Shown piece after piece: positions 63,763 through 64,000 of a stretch of DNA of 64,000 nucleotides. The stretch is from Loktanella sp. 5RATIMAR09 (GTDB lineage Bacteria; Pseudomonadota; Alphaproteobacteria; Rhodobacterales; Rhodobacteraceae), in the NCBI RefSeq assembly GCF_001419985.1, contig NZ_LJAL01000006.1, forward strand, positions 62,001-126,000. The letters are read 5' to 3'. A program made the translations under genes and the position numbers. The notes below the pieces were generated by a model that was given only the letters and a program-made list of their open reading frames with translations, was not told the DNA's origin and did no database searches. Each line of letters starts with the position of its first letter. Position 1 is the first letter of the stretch.

Positions 63763-64000
63763 TCAAAGTTCTGCCAGCGCGTCCACCAGACGGGCAGCGC
63801 CCTGACGGTAGGTGTCAACGGTCGGCAGGCCCATGCGGTCTTCGACCCCGGCCATATAGGCAAGCGCCTCTTCCTCGGACAGATGCTGGGTGTTGATCGA
63901 CACGCCGACGACCTGACAGGCAGGGTTCGCCACGCGCGCGATGGGCAGCGCGGTGTCGCGCAGTGTTTCAAGGCTTGGCAGATCATAATCCGGCAATCCG
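63763..64000 (-). CDS. dgcN: DUF1611 protein DgcN (D-glutamate N-acetyltransferase), C-terminal part only
   Basis: The last 79 codons of a DUF1611 protein that continues beyond the window. GLPDYDLPSLETLRD, then ARVANPACQVVGVSINTQHLSEEEA and MGLPTVDTYRQGAARLVDAL are typical of the C-terminal P-loop-like domain of this family. DUF1611 with an enolase-superfamily partner is the marker of the DgcN/DgcA D-glutamate pathway described in marine Proteobacteria and haloarchaea. The N-terminus and start codon are not visible. Confidence 0.82.
   Translation of the reverse strand, partial: GLPDYDLPSLETLRDTALPIARVANPACQVVGVSINTQHLSEEEALAYMAGVEDRMGLPTVDTYRQGAARLVDALAEL

Overview
The window looks like chromosome of a marine alphaproteobacterium of the Rhodobacterales (Roseobacter group). 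This rests on the combination of small lineage-typical families (DUF6173, DUF6356, DUF2794, DUF1244, the 44-residue aa3 oxidase subunit IV), an Irr-type iron control box before an mbfA-like gene, a DmdC-like acyl-CoA dehydrogenase, the gene order, and the repeat families. No rRNA, tRNA, CRISPR array, transposase or phage module was found. Coding density is high and many neighbours overlap by 4 bases (ATGA/GTGA), which points to operons.

Layout. 0-10 kb: GNAT/rsmE (minus), ubiA, an OmpA-family envelope protein with a coiled-coil partner, the tRNA-modification enzyme tsaC, a DmdC-like acyl-CoA dehydrogenase with an MBL hydrolase, and a class II glutamine amidotransferase. 9.7-12.6 kb: an Lrp regulator with DUF6173, coxIV, a lipoprotein and azlCD. 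12.6-17.3 kb: a molybdenum-cofactor operon fdhD-mobA-mobB-(RNase H-like domain fused to MoeA)-GNAT. 17.3-21.7 kb: an iron exporter mbfA under a probable ICE box, a TetR regulator, a NYN/LOTUS protein and frmA. 21.9-25 kb: DUF2794, an NlpC/P60 peptidase and leucyl aminopeptidase. 25-27 kb: carbonic anhydrase-sbtA-sbtB, a bicarbonate uptake cassette. 27.3 kb: an unrecognised gene. 28-37.2 kb: a long minus-strand run from greA through an AEC transporter, fghA, yaiI, a DMT exporter, HAD, ornithine-cyclodeaminase-like, alpha/beta hydrolase, DUF2306 and zapE. 37.4-45 kb: ETF-QO, a VPLPA-CTERM protein, a DUF4139 protein, asd, and a chemoreceptor without an evident periplasmic sensor. 45-49.7 kb: a BciB/FrhB-like Fe-S protein, an Lrp regulator divergent from ald, mscL, GST and ytoQ. 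49.7-57 kb: pheT, pheS, rplT and rpmI, normally a compact cluster, here separated by a small membrane protein, an ASCH protein, an AT-rich HTH-membrane protein, extragenic inverted repeats and a Gly/Asn-repeat pilin-like protein. 57-62 kb: pyk divergent from an N-formylglutamate amidohydrolase-DUF1244-TerB operon, then an orphan TRAP binding protein. 62-64 kb: dgcN (partial)-dgcA-D-amino-acid transaminase, a probable D-glutamate/D-amino-acid catabolic operon.

Shared metabolic themes (inference): one-carbon and formaldehyde handling (DmdC-like enzyme, frmA, fghA, fdhD and molybdenum cofactor genes), inorganic carbon supply (carbonic anhydrase, SbtA/SbtB), and amino-acid turnover (ald, azlCD, N-formylglutamate amidohydrolase, dgc genes). 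The points most worth a second look are the RNase H-like/MoeA fusion, the dgc operon, the split phe-ribosomal cluster with its repeat-rich pilin-like gene, the SbtAB cassette, and several specific DNA motifs: the ICE box, the TTGCACACAG series before ald, a LacI-type operator before pyk, a 26-bp palindrome containing two stop codons, and a 33-bp intercistronic element present twice.
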